From Psychrobacter piscatorii (lineage in GTDB: Bacteria; Pseudomonadota; Gammaproteobacteria; Pseudomonadales; Moraxellaceae), in contig NZ_LNDJ01000050.1 of assembly GCF_001444505.1 (NCBI RefSeq), positions 1-50,589 on the forward strand: a DNA stretch of 50,589 bases, in the 5' to 3' direction. Below the pieces are notes generated by a model, which was not told where the DNA came from, searched no databases, and saw only the letters and a program-made list of their open reading frames with translations. Below are positions 8,984 through 18,002 of the stretch, in pieces; position 1 is the stretch's first letter, and every line of letters starts with the position of its first letter. The position numbers were made by a program, and so were the translations under genes.

Positions 8984-9015
8984 CTTCCTAAGAGTATGTT
9001 CCTAAAATGAATAAC

Positions 9016-9048
9016 AAAAGCGGCTTCTCTTACGATTAGCCGCTTTTT
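9016..9048 (+). terminator. Intrinsic terminator after ilvA
   Basis: AAAAGCGGCT (9016-9025) pairs with AGCCGCTTTT (9038-9047), followed by T. Confidence 0.8.
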
Positions 9049-9171
9049 GCATCATATAACCCTATACTAAGTACTACAATCACAAAAATCAATTTGCAAA
9101 TAGTAAAGTTGCCCTAATATTATTTATATAAAACTATAATTTAATATAAAAACGAATGTAAAAGGATCCTT

Positions 9172-9594
9172 ATGAGTAAAAATACAAATAATAACCCTCA
9201 AAGTCTGGCCAAAATTCGTCTCGATAAATGGTTGTGGGCAGCCAGGTTCTACCGCACACGTACGCTTGCCAAGCAAGCCATTGAAAGCGGACGTGTCCAT
9301 TATGGTGGCAGCCGCGTCAAGACCAGTAAAGAAATCTCAGTCGGCGATGAGCTAACCATTCGTCAAGGCTCAGCGACCGCCATGACTGAAAAGACTGTCA
9401 TTGTTGAGGCGCTATCTGCACAGCGGGGCAATGCGACCGCCGCTGAAGTGCTATATTCAGAGACCAAAGAGAGCGAAACGCGGCGTGCTTATTATGCCGA
9501 ACAGCGCAAACTGGCCAACCTTGCTCGTCCTGATAATAAGCCAAATAAAAAAGAGCGCCGTGACTTACAGCGCTTCAAAAGCAATCAAGATTGA
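9172..9594 (+). CDS. hslR: Hsp15-like S4-domain RNA-binding protein
   Basis: 140 residues with an N-terminal S4 RNA-binding domain: IRLDKWLWAARFYRTRTLAKQAIESGRVHY, roughly residues 16-45, followed by the G-x-R-V-K and V-x-x-G-D-E-L turn. The C-terminal third is basic and rich in Lys and Arg. This is the pattern of ribosome-associated heat shock protein Hsp15, which in E. coli binds 50S subunits carrying a stalled nascent chain. AAAGGATCC precedes the ATG. It is transcribed alone. Other small S4 proteins (YbcJ/RlbA types) are shorter, so Hsp15 is the better call. Confidence 0.85.
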   Translation: MSKNTNNNPQSLAKIRLDKWLWAARFYRTRTLAKQAIESGRVHYGGSRVKTSKEISVGDELTIRQGSATAMTEKTVIVEALSAQRGNATAAEVLYSETKESETRRAYYAEQRKLANLARPDNKPNKKERRDLQRFKSNQD

Positions 9595-9800
9595 TACAGC
9601 ATTACCCTCGCATCACCCAGTTACATATAGCATTGTCATAAACCCAGTATTAAGTGACGCTGTTGTCTAGTCTCTGTCCTTGCCATTCAAGCGATTAAGC
9701 GTTACGCTAGTCGTTGGTTCAATCGATTGCATGCTAATAAAAGCCGCATTAACAATGCTGGTTTCTTATAGCATGTTTTTTTGTTATAGAAGGTCATATT

Positions 9801-10298
9801 ATGCTGATGAAAGCCTGTACTCCCTCGTCTGTATTATTGGTTTGTTTAGGAAATATCTGCCGTTCACCAACTGCTGAGGAAGTTTTCCGTCAGCAAGCGG
9901 CGATTGCTGGACTCTCAATAAAGATAGACTCAGCAGGTACCAGTGATTCACATGTCGGCGACAAACCTGACCCACGTTCGCAGCGCCATGCGAAATCACA
10001 TGGCTACACAATTAATAAATTGGTTGCACGCCAGGTAACCGCTAATGACTTTCGTGATTTTGATTTGATCTTAGCCATGGATTCACAGAATTTAGCCGAC
10101 CTGCAAGCTATTAAAGATGGCATCATAGATACAGAAGATGACTTGGCAAAGCTGGCCCTATTTAGTGAAGAAGACCCTACCTATTGCGGCAGTGATGTGC
10201 CAGATCCATATAAAGGCGATAACGATGATTTCGAAGAGGTGATCGAGCGTATCGAATCAAGCGCCCAAGCTTGGATAGAAAGCTGGAAAGCCTGCTAG
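9801..10298 (+). CDS. Low-molecular-weight protein tyrosine phosphatase
   Basis: 165 residues. The phosphatase loop CLGNICRSP places the nucleophile at C15 and the phosphate-binding Arg at R21 (C-x5-R). The general acid aspartate is in DVPDPY near residue 135. Residues between carry the family strings DSAGTSD and AMDSQNL. These enzymes remove phosphate from tyrosine residues; in bacteria they often act on capsule or exopolysaccharide tyrosine kinases, but no such kinase or wza-type gene is adjacent, so the substrate is unknown. An alternative start at 9807 loses only two residues. ArsC arsenate reductases share the fold but not the DPY acid loop. Confidence 0.9.
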   Translation: MLMKACTPSSVLLVCLGNICRSPTAEEVFRQQAAIAGLSIKIDSAGTSDSHVGDKPDPRSQRHAKSHGYTINKLVARQVTANDFRDFDLILAMDSQNLADLQAIKDGIIDTEDDLAKLALFSEEDPTYCGSDVPDPYKGDNDDFEEVIERIESSAQAWIESWKAC

Positions 10299-10496
10299 CC
10301 ATACCGTCTATATTTCTGCTACTCTTGCATCCGGTATCCTCTATAATATAGTTAATCCTCTATAAAAGAGCTGAAGCGTTAACCGCGCTTGAAGTATCAC
10401 AATTACGTCTGCACTCAACTGCCTTGTATCTCTTTTAAATTGAATCAACTATAGCTACCTTATTATTTATTATCCTTTTGCCCCATAGGCTATGTT

Positions 10497-11645
10497 ATGA
10501 CCCAAGCTGCACGCCTTGATCTCGACGCTCAGACCATGACTATAAATGACTCATCAGCGACTCTGTTAGTCAGTAATTCAGTCGATTTGGCACATAGCAA
10601 TACGATGGCACTGTCCTGTGTCGCTGACTCTGTAGTGACGTTGACCAATGAGGCACAGCTTGATGACTTTATGGCAACCTATGCAGAGGATGTAGAGCAT
10701 CAGCTGTCATTATTTGTCTTATCTGGCGGTAGCAATGTTTTATTACCAGCAGCGTTAAATGCGGTGGTATTGCAACCCAAAATGCGCGGTATTCACTTGA
10801 CTGCACAAACCGACGATTATGTTGATATCGAAGTAATGGCGGGCGAAAACTGGCATGATCTAGTCGTACATACAGTCAATCAAGGCTGGTATGGGTTAGA
10901 AAACCTTGCGCTCATACCTGGCCTAACTGGTGCAGCGCCAGTACAAAATATCGGTGCGTACGGTGTGCAATTAGAAGACTGCTTACAATATGTACGCGCC
11001 TATCATTTACCGACACAAACTTGGCACCATTTATCAGTAGCCGACTGTCAATTTGACTATCGTGATAGTATCTTTAAACGCACGCCAAATACATGGCTGA
11101 TCAGCCGCGTGGCTTTTAGACTGCATACAGATCCCACCCATATTTTAGCCAGCTATGGAGATGTACAGACTGTGGCGCAGCGCTATGCGGAACAACAAGA
11201 GCGCGAGCAAGCCAATCCTCATGACGTTATGCAAGCCATTATAGATATTAGACAACAAAAGCTACCAGACCCTAAGCAGCTACCTAATTGTGGCAGCTTT
11301 TTTCAAAATCCTATTATTGGTCAAGATCAATTTACGGCGTTGCAAACAAGCTATCCAGCTATCGTTGGTTATCCGATGCCTGACGCGATGGTAAAAGTTG
11401 CCGCAGGTTGGCTCATCGAGCAAGCAGGATTAAAAGGGGGCGGCATCGCACCTATCATGACTCATAAACATCAGGCGCTGGTACTGACCAACCATACTCC
11501 TTATCAAGCAACTCAAGAAGATGTGGAAACAGCACAGCGCTATATCGCCAACATCGTCTATGAGAAATTTGCAATTCAGCTATCACGTGAGCCAGTTTGG
11601 GTGAATGCTGATGGCTCAATTGGATATGCTGAGCATGTGGTCTAA
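10497..11645 (+). CDS. murB: UDP-N-acetylenolpyruvoylglucosamine reductase
   Basis: FAD/NADPH enzyme that reduces UDP-GlcNAc-enolpyruvate to UDP-MurNAc in peptidoglycan precursor synthesis. 382 residues. FAD-binding strings are VLSGGSNVLL and LIPGLTGAAPVQNIGAYG; the catalytic serine lies in NCGSFFQNP near residue 267. YRDSIFK and the long middle region fit the type I (E. coli-like) MurB. About 28 residues precede the expected start of homology (VDLAHSNTMAL), so an internal start at the Met near residue 14 is possible. The downstream DUF218 gene overlaps the 3' end, suggesting translational coupling. Confidence 0.93.
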   Translation: MTQAARLDLDAQTMTINDSSATLLVSNSVDLAHSNTMALSCVADSVVTLTNEAQLDDFMATYAEDVEHQLSLFVLSGGSNVLLPAALNAVVLQPKMRGIHLTAQTDDYVDIEVMAGENWHDLVVHTVNQGWYGLENLALIPGLTGAAPVQNIGAYGVQLEDCLQYVRAYHLPTQTWHHLSVADCQFDYRDSIFKRTPNTWLISRVAFRLHTDPTHILASYGDVQTVAQRYAEQQEREQANPHDVMQAIIDIRQQKLPDPKQLPNCGSFFQNPIIGQDQFTALQTSYPAIVGYPMPDAMVKVAAGWLIEQAGLKGGGIAPIMTHKHQALVLTNHTPYQATQEDVETAQRYIANIVYEKFAIQLSREPVWVNADGSIGYAEHVV

Positions 11646-12408
11646 ACAATCATGGTCTAAACGCTTATGGCGAAACTATTTGCGTTCAGCCGAACGAATG
11701 GTGAAGCTATTCCGTATCATCAATATTACCTTTGTATTAGGCTCGACGTCTGTTATTTTAGTCCTAATCAGTTTGTTCACACCGCTATTCTCACAAGCCG
11801 TTGTCTATATATTTGCGCTTCTTCCTTTACCAAAAATGCCTTCTGCTGCTATGAGCTCTCCGCCGACTGCTTACGTGGTATTAGGCGGTGGTCTAACTAA
11901 TGATAATAACAATCAAATCATCCTCAATCGCTATAGCCTGAATCGTGCCCGTACCGCGGCTGGGGCCTATCACGATCTTCCCTTACCTATTGTACTAAGC
12001 GGCGCTGAAGCCCCTTGGCTCGGTCAGTGGCTCATTGAGCATGGTATCGATGGGCTGATAAGCGAAAATGCCAGTATGAATACGTGCGAAAACGCCCGTT
12101 TTACAGCCAAGCGTATTCCGCTTTATCACGTTTACCTTATTACTGATAGTTATCATATGGCACGTGCGCGCAGACAGTTTGCTTTGAATGGTATTAATAG
12201 CACACCACTTAGCGCACCATTGCCAGTTAGACGCGACTGGATGAAGCCTGCGCAAAACCTAAGCCATTCACGGCGGGCTGTTTATGAAATCGCCGCCTAT
12301 CTACGGGATGTGATACGTCCGCAAATGAACTGTCGTCACGCCGATGATGTGACTTCACAGCAGCTCCTAACACCGCGAGGCAGTGCCAAAAAAGCATCTG
12401 ATGAATAG
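11605..12408 (+). CDS. DUF218/YdcF-SanA family membrane protein
   Basis: Up to 267 residues. A membrane segment near residues 37-67 (INITFVLGSTSVILVLISLF...) precedes a DUF218 domain recognised by AYVVLGGG, LPIVLSGAEAPW, ISENASMNTCENARFTA and the HMARARRQF helix. E. coli members are the vancomycin-resistance-related SanA and the ElyC envelope protein, so an envelope role is likely, in line with its overlap with murB; the molecular activity is not established. The start is uncertain: the longest frame overlaps murB by 41 bases, while a Met at 11635 overlaps by 11 bases and is equally plausible. The His/Thr-rich C-terminus has no recognised motif. Confidence 0.8.
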   Translation: MLMAQLDMLSMWSKQSWSKRLWRNYLRSAERMVKLFRIINITFVLGSTSVILVLISLFTPLFSQAVVYIFALLPLPKMPSAAMSSPPTAYVVLGGGLTNDNNNQIILNRYSLNRARTAAGAYHDLPLPIVLSGAEAPWLGQWLIEHGIDGLISENASMNTCENARFTAKRIPLYHVYLITDSYHMARARRQFALNGINSTPLSAPLPVRRDWMKPAQNLSHSRRAVYEIAAYLRDVIRPQMNCRHADDVTSQQLLTPRGSAKKASDE

Positions 12409-12536
12409 GTTTTATACTAAACGCGCAGCTAATATCGTCATATGATGCTACGCCTCATTCTAATCGCTACAGATCATCCACTGCATTTGCGATGGGTGTA
12501 TAATAATAAAAGACACTGCTATTGAAGAGAGTTACC

Positions 12537-12812
12537 ATGCTCAGTATATTTTTATTAATCCCATTAAGTCTCATGCTATTTGTGGTTGCCATCTGGGCGG
12601 TGCGTTATGCGGTAAAATCAAACCAGTTCGAAGATTTGGACAATGCATCACAGCGTATCATATTGGATGATCGTCAAGAGCGCAGGCAAACCATGCAGGC
12701 TCATGAGCGCGCGGTGCAGTCTCAGCCTTCTGCTGATACCGAGCCGTCAGATGATAACGTTGATAAAGATGCGCTCGTTCGTACTGATGTAGAGAAAAAC
12801 ACAAAAATCTAA
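12537..12812 (+). CDS. ccoS: cbb3-type cytochrome oxidase assembly protein CcoS
   Basis: 91 residues starting MLSIFLLIPLSLMLFVVAIW, a single N-terminal membrane segment. It is followed by the short conserved string WAVRYAVKSNQFEDLDNASQRIILDD, typical of CcoS. CcoS is needed for correct cofactor insertion in cbb3-type terminal oxidases. The start at 12537 is chosen over an upstream TTG because GAAGAGAG lies at proper distance. The acidic tail is longer than in many CcoS proteins. The SafE-like gene begins 91 bases downstream, a common pairing in cco clusters. The oxidase subunit genes (ccoNOPQ) and ccoGI are not in this window. Confidence 0.85.
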   Translation: MLSIFLLIPLSLMLFVVAIWAVRYAVKSNQFEDLDNASQRIILDDRQERRQTMQAHERAVQSQPSADTEPSDDNVDKDALVRTDVEKNTKI

Positions 12813-12903
12813 CCTTTATTCTTCTCTCTTTTCATCGTGTAATGATGAGCTTTCGTTAGATAATAATCGTATACGGCCTTTATGACTTTTAGGAGATGCA
12901 TCC

Positions 12904-13782
12904 ATGACCATGGCTTTACTTGCTGCGGCATTACTGATGGGTTTTTTTGGCTCGCCGCATTGTTTGGGTATGTGTGGCGGTCTTGTGACGGCATTTGGCC
13001 TGTCTATGAAAGATGTCAGCCCTACTAAACGCCGCGCGCTGGTGGCCACCTATCATCTTGGCCGTCTAACCAGTTATGCATTATTAGGTTTGGTCGCAGG
13101 ACTTATTGGTGTCACGGTACTAGCGCCATTGATGCAGGGCAACAGCATGCCGCGCATCTTGTTAGGACTGGTATTGGTATTTGTCGGTGCTACCATGCTT
13201 GGCGCGCCGTTTTTGACAAAGCTCGAGCGTTTTGGCATGCGCTTTTGGCAGTATCTTAGCCCGCTGCGTCAAAAAGTGTTTCCACTCAATACTTTTCCGC
13301 GCGCACTGACTGCTGGATTGTTGTGGGGCTTTTTGCCTTGCGGCTTGGTCTATGGCGCCTTACTGATTGCTGTCGTCGCTCACAACCCATTAAGCGGTGC
13401 CGCATTGATGTTTGTATTCGGCTTAGGAACCATACCGATGTTAGTTGCAACGCACAAGACAGTCGGCTGGTTACGTGACAAGATTGGTCGTTTTCGCTTA
13501 AGGCAGTTAAATGGCGCGGTGATGGTACTCTCAGGTTTGGCAGTTGCTGTCGTTCCTATGGTCATGGCAAATATGCATGGTGGGCATGGTGGTGGACACG
13601 CACAGATGGATCATAGTAGCCACTCTGCTATGATGTCTGAGACAGATGCTCATGATATAGATCAGATGAATCACGATATGACGCCAGCTATGGATCATGG
13701 TATGCAAGACATGGATAATCATATGGATCATAGCATGCATGATATGGGTGATGACGCCCCCTCCATGCATCATGGTCAATAA
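12904..13782 (+). CDS. SafE/TauE-like membrane protein (COG2836 type) with Met/His-rich tail
   Basis: 292 residues. The N-terminus carries FFGSPHCLGMCGG, the hallmark of the UreH-like/DsbD-like transmembrane family found beside cbb3 oxidase assembly genes. About six membrane segments follow, including GLLWGFLPCGLVYGAL with a second conserved Cys. From residue 224 to the end, 13 of 69 residues are His and 13 are Met (MDH, MDHGM and MDHSMHDM motifs), the composition of copper-binding proteins. The family name 'sulfite exporter' is probably misleading here; copper delivery or efflux linked to oxidase assembly is the better inference. The ATG has AGGAG eight bases upstream. Confidence 0.85.
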   Translation: MTMALLAAALLMGFFGSPHCLGMCGGLVTAFGLSMKDVSPTKRRALVATYHLGRLTSYALLGLVAGLIGVTVLAPLMQGNSMPRILLGLVLVFVGATMLGAPFLTKLERFGMRFWQYLSPLRQKVFPLNTFPRALTAGLLWGFLPCGLVYGALLIAVVAHNPLSGAALMFVFGLGTIPMLVATHKTVGWLRDKIGRFRLRQLNGAVMVLSGLAVAVVPMVMANMHGGHGGGHAQMDHSSHSAMMSETDAHDIDQMNHDMTPAMDHGMQDMDNHMDHSMHDMGDDAPSMHHGQ

Positions 13783-13830
13783 TTTCTAACACATAACTCG
13801 AGTACTGCGCGGACTTTACCAAGCGTACAA

Positions 13831-13866
13831 AAACCCCTTAATATCAAAAATAATATTAAGGGGTTT
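13831..13866. terminator. Bidirectional terminator between the SafE-like gene and the helicase
   Basis: AAACCCCTTAATAT (13831-13844) pairs perfectly with ATATTAAGGGGTTT (13853-13866) over an 8-base loop; both neighbouring genes converge on it. Confidence 0.75.
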
Positions 13867-13895
13867 ATTGGTTAAGTGATACCTATTTATAGCAA

Positions 13896-15050
13896 TTATT
13901 CCTGCCACTGCTCAAGCGTAAACTTGGTTTCTAAATGCTTCTCTAATGCTGGTATATTAAATGCGTCATCTTCACTGACAAAGCTAATGCTAATGCCTGT
14001 TTGCCCAGCGCGGCCCGTACGACCAATACGGTGGACATAATCATCTGGTTGATCTGGCAAGGTATAGTTGACCACATGACTGATATCATCGACATGGATG
14101 CCGCGCCCGGCGACATCGGTCGCCACCAAGATAGATGCGTGACCATCTTTAAAGCGCTGCAAGTATTTCTCACGTTTTTGCTGAATCACATCACCTGAGA
14201 GCATGACAATCTTATGTGCTTGACGCAGTTTATGATAGAGACGCTTGACTTGATCTTTGCGATTGGCGAATACAATGACCTTTTCAACGGCCTCATCACT
14301 AATAATACGCTGCAGGGCTTCGAGTTTTTGATCCTCTGTCAGTAAGTAAAAGTGCTGATCAACCAATTCGCTGGTTTTGTGTTCTGGCTCGATTTCCACA
14401 AACTGCGGCTCATGCAACCAGCGATACGCCAAATTCATCACATCTTGGTTAAAAGTAGCAGAAAACAGTAAGCTTTGACGGTCTGTATTGGCGGGCATAC
14501 GCCCCACAAGGCGCTTGATATCAGGGATAAAACCCATGTCCAGCATACGGTCTGCTTCGTCCAATACCAACACCTCTACTCGATCTAAATACACCATGCC
14601 TTTATTGGCAAGATCAATCAGACGGCCAGGCGTCGCCACCAAAATATCAACGTATTGGCGCTCAAGCTCATGCTGCTGGGTTTCGTAATTGGTCCCACCC
14701 ATGATACAGACACTATGCAGCGATGTATATTTGGTCAATGCTATGCAGTCGTCAAATATCTGCTGAGCGAGCTCACGCGTCGGTGCCATAACGACTGCAC
14801 GTGGCTCACCAAGATAGCGCTCTTCATCATGAGCAAAAGGACGTTTGAGTAACGCCTCCATAATAGTCAGCAAAAACGTTGCTGTCTTACCCGTTCCCGT
14901 TTGCGCCTGTCCGATGGCATCTTGATTTGCTAATGTATGCGGTAGTATTTTTGCCTGAATAGGCGTTAAATCAGTGAAACCCAAATCACTCACTGCCCGC
15001 AGGGTCGCGGTTGAAAGTGGCAAATCAGTAAACGTTGTAAAATTACTCAA
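13896..15050 (-). CDS. rhlB: DEAD-box ATP-dependent RNA helicase, RhlB-like
   Basis: 384 residues with the full motif set: Q motif GFTDLTPIQ, motif I AQTGTGKT, PTRELAQQ, TPGRL, motif II DEAD (VLDEADRMLDMGF), motif III SAT, and the C-terminal LVATDVAGRGIHVDDI and HRIGRTGRAG. The IHVDDISHVVNY and SEDDAFNIPALEKHL strings and the short C-terminal tail fit RhlB better than RhlE or SrmB. RhlB proteins unwind structured RNA, often with the RNase E degradosome. It is a minus-strand gene downstream of the cold-shock gene, although separated by a terminator. The RhlB subtype is an inference. Confidence 0.85.
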   Translation of the reverse strand: MSNFTTFTDLPLSTATLRAVSDLGFTDLTPIQAKILPHTLANQDAIGQAQTGTGKTATFLLTIMEALLKRPFAHDEERYLGEPRAVVMAPTRELAQQIFDDCIALTKYTSLHSVCIMGGTNYETQQHELERQYVDILVATPGRLIDLANKGMVYLDRVEVLVLDEADRMLDMGFIPDIKRLVGRMPANTDRQSLLFSATFNQDVMNLAYRWLHEPQFVEIEPEHKTSELVDQHFYLLTEDQKLEALQRIISDEAVEKVIVFANRKDQVKRLYHKLRQAHKIVMLSGDVIQQKREKYLQRFKDGHASILVATDVAGRGIHVDDISHVVNYTLPDQPDDYVHRIGRTGRAGQTGISISFVSEDDAFNIPALEKHLETKFTLEQWQE

Positions 15051-15187
15051 AAAAATATCCTTTTAAATTAGTTGCTTGTATTTTATCAATCACAAATCAG
15101 CTCACAATAAAATTTTATACTGACATAAGCGTGACCAATAGCAGTCGCAACATTATATCTATAGATGGCCGCTAGACATACGGGTAC

Positions 15188-15267
15188 AAAAAAAGCCAAG
15201 CCCAATACCTGACCTACCAAATATGCTGTTGTTAACTCAACATGGGTAAGACAATACGGGCTTGACT
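15188..15267 (-). terminator. Terminator after the cold-shock gene (long-loop hairpin)
   Basis: On the minus strand AGTCAAGCCC (15267-15258) pairs with GGGCTTGGCT (15203-15194) with one G-T wobble, followed by seven T. The intervening loop of 54 bases is unusually long. Confidence 0.6.
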
Positions 15268-15328
15268 CAGTAGTATATCAGTAGTTCGTACAGACATTAT
15301 AACTAAACTGCTTTAATGTCTGGATAGA

Positions 15329-15544
15329 TTACTCTTCTAACTTTCTGACTTCTTCAGCTTGTAGACCTTTTTCACCTTCTACTACGCTGAACTCAACTTT
15401 TTCGCCATCTTTTAAAGAACGATAGCCATCACCCTGAATCGCGCGGAAATGGACAAAAATATCTTCTCCGCTGTCACGTTGAATGAAACCAAAGCCTTTT
15501 GAGTCATTAAACCACTTAACGATACCTTGCTCACGAGCTGACAT
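15329..15544 (-). CDS. Cold-shock domain protein (CspA family)
   Basis: 71 residues, a single cold-shock domain. RNP1 is KGFGFI (residues 16-21) and RNP2 is DIFVHF (28-33), with the N-terminal GIVKWFND start. It binds single-stranded RNA or DNA and acts as an RNA chaperone or antiterminator. AGGAAGTAAT precedes the ATG. A candidate promoter about 130-150 bases upstream gives a long 5' leader, as in cspA-type genes whose leaders control cold induction. Which Csp paralogue this is cannot be told from one copy. Confidence 0.95.
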   Translation of the reverse strand: MSAREQGIVKWFNDSKGFGFIQRDSGEDIFVHFRAIQGDGYRSLKDGEKVEFSVVEGEKGLQAEEVRKLEE

Positions 15545-15961
15545 AATATTACTTCCTAAAAAAGTTCGCTTAGCCCCAAATTCCTTTGCAACATTGCATA
15601 TAAACGGGATCTAAGATGATGAAATCAAAAACTTAAGAGTACTAATCTAGCCACAGTCATCTTTAAAACGCTTATATAAAAGAAAGCTAATCTTGCAAAC
15701 TATCTCTCATATCAATGACAGTAACAAACTTGCAATATTTATTGCATAAAAAATATCATAGCACGGGTTTTTAGCAACATAAAGACTTTTAACACGCTTT
15801 TTAATGCATGGGTGAGTTTTTCCTGTAATTTTTTTATAACTCAGCCTACAAGCTGCTATTATAAAGGGATACGCTGCATCAGCTTGTGCAACCTATTTGT
15901 CATGCATACCTTATTCATTATAATAAATCATCCACATATTTAAACAGCGATAGAGATTACT
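15545..15961. other. Divergent csp/aroQ spacer
   Basis: 417 AT-rich bases with no supported gene. The right half of the minus-strand leader lies here. An ATTATAAAGGG string near 15859 may be part of the aroQ promoter, but no clear -35 partner was found. Confidence 0.4.
15671..15698 (-). promoter_or_regulatory. Candidate promoter of the cold-shock gene
   Basis: On the minus strand TTGCAA (15698-15693) and TATAAG (15676-15671) are 16 bases apart. Transcription from here would leave a leader of about 120 bases before the cold-shock start. Confidence 0.35.
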
Positions 15962-16498
15962 ATGACGTCCTCTTCTCCATATACAGCAGCAGAAAATCCT
16001 GCTGACCAACACATCGATCAGACCCTCAATCACAAACTGCTATTGGTGAATGGCGTCAACCTGAACTTATTGGGTAAGCGTGAGCCTGAAATTTATGGCC
16101 ATATGACGCTAGTAGATATCGAAAAACGCTTGGTCGAACGAGCCGCTCAGCACAGCATTGAATTAACTTGTATACAGTCAAATCATGAAGGCGATCTAGT
16201 AGATAAGATCCAATACTATGGCTTATTAGCAGACAAATCTGCCCAAGCTGATGCCATTATTATCAATCCTGCTGCCTTTACCCATACCTCAGTTGCCCTA
16301 CGTGATGCCCTATTGGCCACGCAAAAACCCTTTATAGAAGTACATTTATCCAACGTCCATGCGCGTGAGCCTTTCAGGCATCATTCCTATTTGAGCGATG
16401 TCGCAGTCGGTGTCATCTGTGGTTTGGGTCATATGGGTTATGAGATGGCACTAGACTACTGGCTAAGCAATATTTATTCAGTCAATACAAGCACTTAA
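15962..16498 (+). CDS. aroQ: 3-dehydroquinate dehydratase, type II
   Basis: Dehydrates 3-dehydroquinate to 3-dehydroshikimate in the shikimate pathway. The family signature [20 protein letters not shown] starts near residue 26; the catalytic tyrosine is in EIYG and [11 protein letters not shown] and [17 protein letters not shown] follow, with the active-site [25 protein letters not shown] near the end. 178 residues, longer than the usual 145-150 because of a 24-residue polar N-terminal extension; a shorter start has no better ribosome site, so the extension may be real. The usual partner accB/accC genes do not follow. Confidence 0.95.
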   Translation: MTSSSPYTAAENPADQHIDQTLNHKLLLVNGVNLNLLGKREPEIYGHMTLVDIEKRLVERAAQHSIELTCIQSNHEGDLVDKIQYYGLLADKSAQADAIIINPAAFTHTSVALRDALLATQKPFIEVHLSNVHAREPFRHHSYLSDVAVGVICGLGHMGYEMALDYWLSNIYSVNTST

Positions 16499-16618
16499 GG
16501 TGTTTTCTAATTTTATAGATTACTAGCTTTGTTAATAAAGTAAAACTTCTTATTTTTCACACATTTTGTTTTTCACACATTAGTTAAACAGTAATTGTTT
16601 GATGAAAATAATAGAATT

Positions 16619-16654
16619 ATGACTGAGCAAACAATCCACTATATGGTGATATGA
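16619..16654 (+). CDS. Possible 11-codon upstream open reading frame
   Basis: ATG at 16619 reads MTEQTIHYMVI and stops with TGA at 16652-16654, directly abutting the ATG of the kinase gene (TGAATG). It has no strong ribosome site. It could couple translation or be chance. Confidence 0.2.
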   Translation: MTEQTIHYMVI

Positions 16655-17956
16655 ATGGCAAAAACGTCCGGAAAGCGCTTTATGAAACTCGCTGGCATGA
16701 CAGCAAGCATCGCCGGCAAAGCCGCTAAAAACTCGTTTAAGCATCTCTCGAGTGACGAAGAAAAGCGCTTACAAGCTCGCTCAGACTTGATGCAAGACGT
16801 GGGTATCCAGATTGCCGAGACGTTGGGTGAGATGAAAGGTGCGGTGATGAAAGTCGGACAAATTGCCTCACAGTACAAAGACGTGTTCCCGCCTGAGGTC
16901 GCAACTGCCCTAGAAAAACTCCAAAAAGATGCACCGCCCATGCCTTATGCGCAAATACGTGCACAAGTTGAGCGTGAGCTTAAAGCACCGATGGCAGAGC
17001 TGTTCAGTGAGTTTGACGAGACGCCATTTGCCGCAGCATCTATCGGGCAAGTCCATAAAGCTGTGCTACCTTCTGGACAAAGAGTCGTGGTCAAAGTCCA
17101 GTATCCTGATGTCGATGAAAACTGTGATAGCGACCTCAAACAGGTGCGCATGGCGCTAAAAATTGCAGGTGTGCTCAATATGAGTAAGCAGTTGCAAGAG
17201 CAGTTATTTAATGAGATTCGACAGAGTCTACACGACGAGTTGGACTATACCAAAGAGGCGCACAATCTGCGTGTATTTGGTGCCTTTCATGCTGATGATG
17301 AAGGTCTCATTATCCCAAAAGTCATTAGCAGCCACTCTTCTAGACGGATTTTGACACTGACTGAGGAGATGGGAGAGACATTGACCGTCGCTGCAACATG
17401 GGACAATGCCATTAAGCAAAAAATAGCAAAGCGCCTATTTCATTTTACCGCAGGACAACTATTTAGTCTGTACCGTATGCATTGTGATCCGCATCCAGGC
17501 AACTTTGCTTTTCGGCAGGATGGTAGTGTTGTGGCGTATGACTTCGGCGGTATCCGTAGTTACAGTGATAGCGAGGTCCAACTATTCCGTCGTTTTGCCA
17601 AGCATGCTATCAAAGGCGATGTGACCGCGCTTGAGCAAGACCTTGTCGCCTTAGATATTCGCCGTGATGATGATAAAAACATCCCTGGCGAGTTTTATGA
17701 AAAATGGCTATCTATTGGTCTAAAACCACTATCTATCCGCCCATACCAAGAAGGGCCATTTGATTTTGGTAGCAGTCAAATACACCATGAGGCGATTGCC
17801 CAAATGCGCACTTCATTAAAATACTTCGGTCAGTTTCAGCCCTCAGCCACAACGATGATGCTAGATCGCACTATATCCGGACAATATTGGAACTTGGTCA
17901 ATCTTGGCGTTGAGACTGACCTCTCGCCGCTCGTTGATGAGTACATTGAGGTATAG
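16655..17956 (+). CDS. ABC1/UbiB/COQ8-family atypical kinase
   Basis: 433 residues. The family marks are the KxGQ helix (MKVGQIAS, near residues 65-72), the Ala-rich nucleotide loop AAASIGQVHKA, the invariant lysine in VVVKVQYP, MHCDPHPGNF (catalytic loop) and YDFGGIR (metal-binding DFG). These proteins resemble eukaryotic COQ8 and bacterial UbiB; they bind ATP and support ubiquinone or other lipid metabolism, but this one lacks the two C-terminal membrane helices of true UbiB, so it is more likely the soluble COQ8-like paralogue. The N-terminal 50 residues are basic and helical. No ubiquinone gene is adjacent. Confidence 0.85.
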   Translation: MAKTSGKRFMKLAGMTASIAGKAAKNSFKHLSSDEEKRLQARSDLMQDVGIQIAETLGEMKGAVMKVGQIASQYKDVFPPEVATALEKLQKDAPPMPYAQIRAQVERELKAPMAELFSEFDETPFAAASIGQVHKAVLPSGQRVVVKVQYPDVDENCDSDLKQVRMALKIAGVLNMSKQLQEQLFNEIRQSLHDELDYTKEAHNLRVFGAFHADDEGLIIPKVISSHSSRRILTLTEEMGETLTVAATWDNAIKQKIAKRLFHFTAGQLFSLYRMHCDPHPGNFAFRQDGSVVAYDFGGIRSYSDSEVQLFRRFAKHAIKGDVTALEQDLVALDIRRDDDKNIPGEFYEKWLSIGLKPLSIRPYQEGPFDFGSSQIHHEAIAQMRTSLKYFGQFQPSATTMMLDRTISGQYWNLVNLGVETDLSPLVDEYIEV

Positions 17957-18002
17957 ATAAGAGAGCAATCGGTAGTGATATAAAACCTATCACTACCTAT
18001 CA

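Noticed and set aside
12809..13049. Two overlapping minus-strand frames opposite the SafE-like gene
   Set aside because: Shadows of the real plus-strand gene, with no ribosome site and no homology.
13531..13779. His/Met-rich minus-strand frame
   Set aside because: A mirror of the Met/His-coding repeats in the tail of the SafE-like gene on the plus strand.
12904..13782. Sulfite exporter function for the SafE-like protein
   Set aside because: Family name only; the FGSPHCLGMCGG motif, ccoS neighbour and Met/His tail point to oxidase or copper functions.
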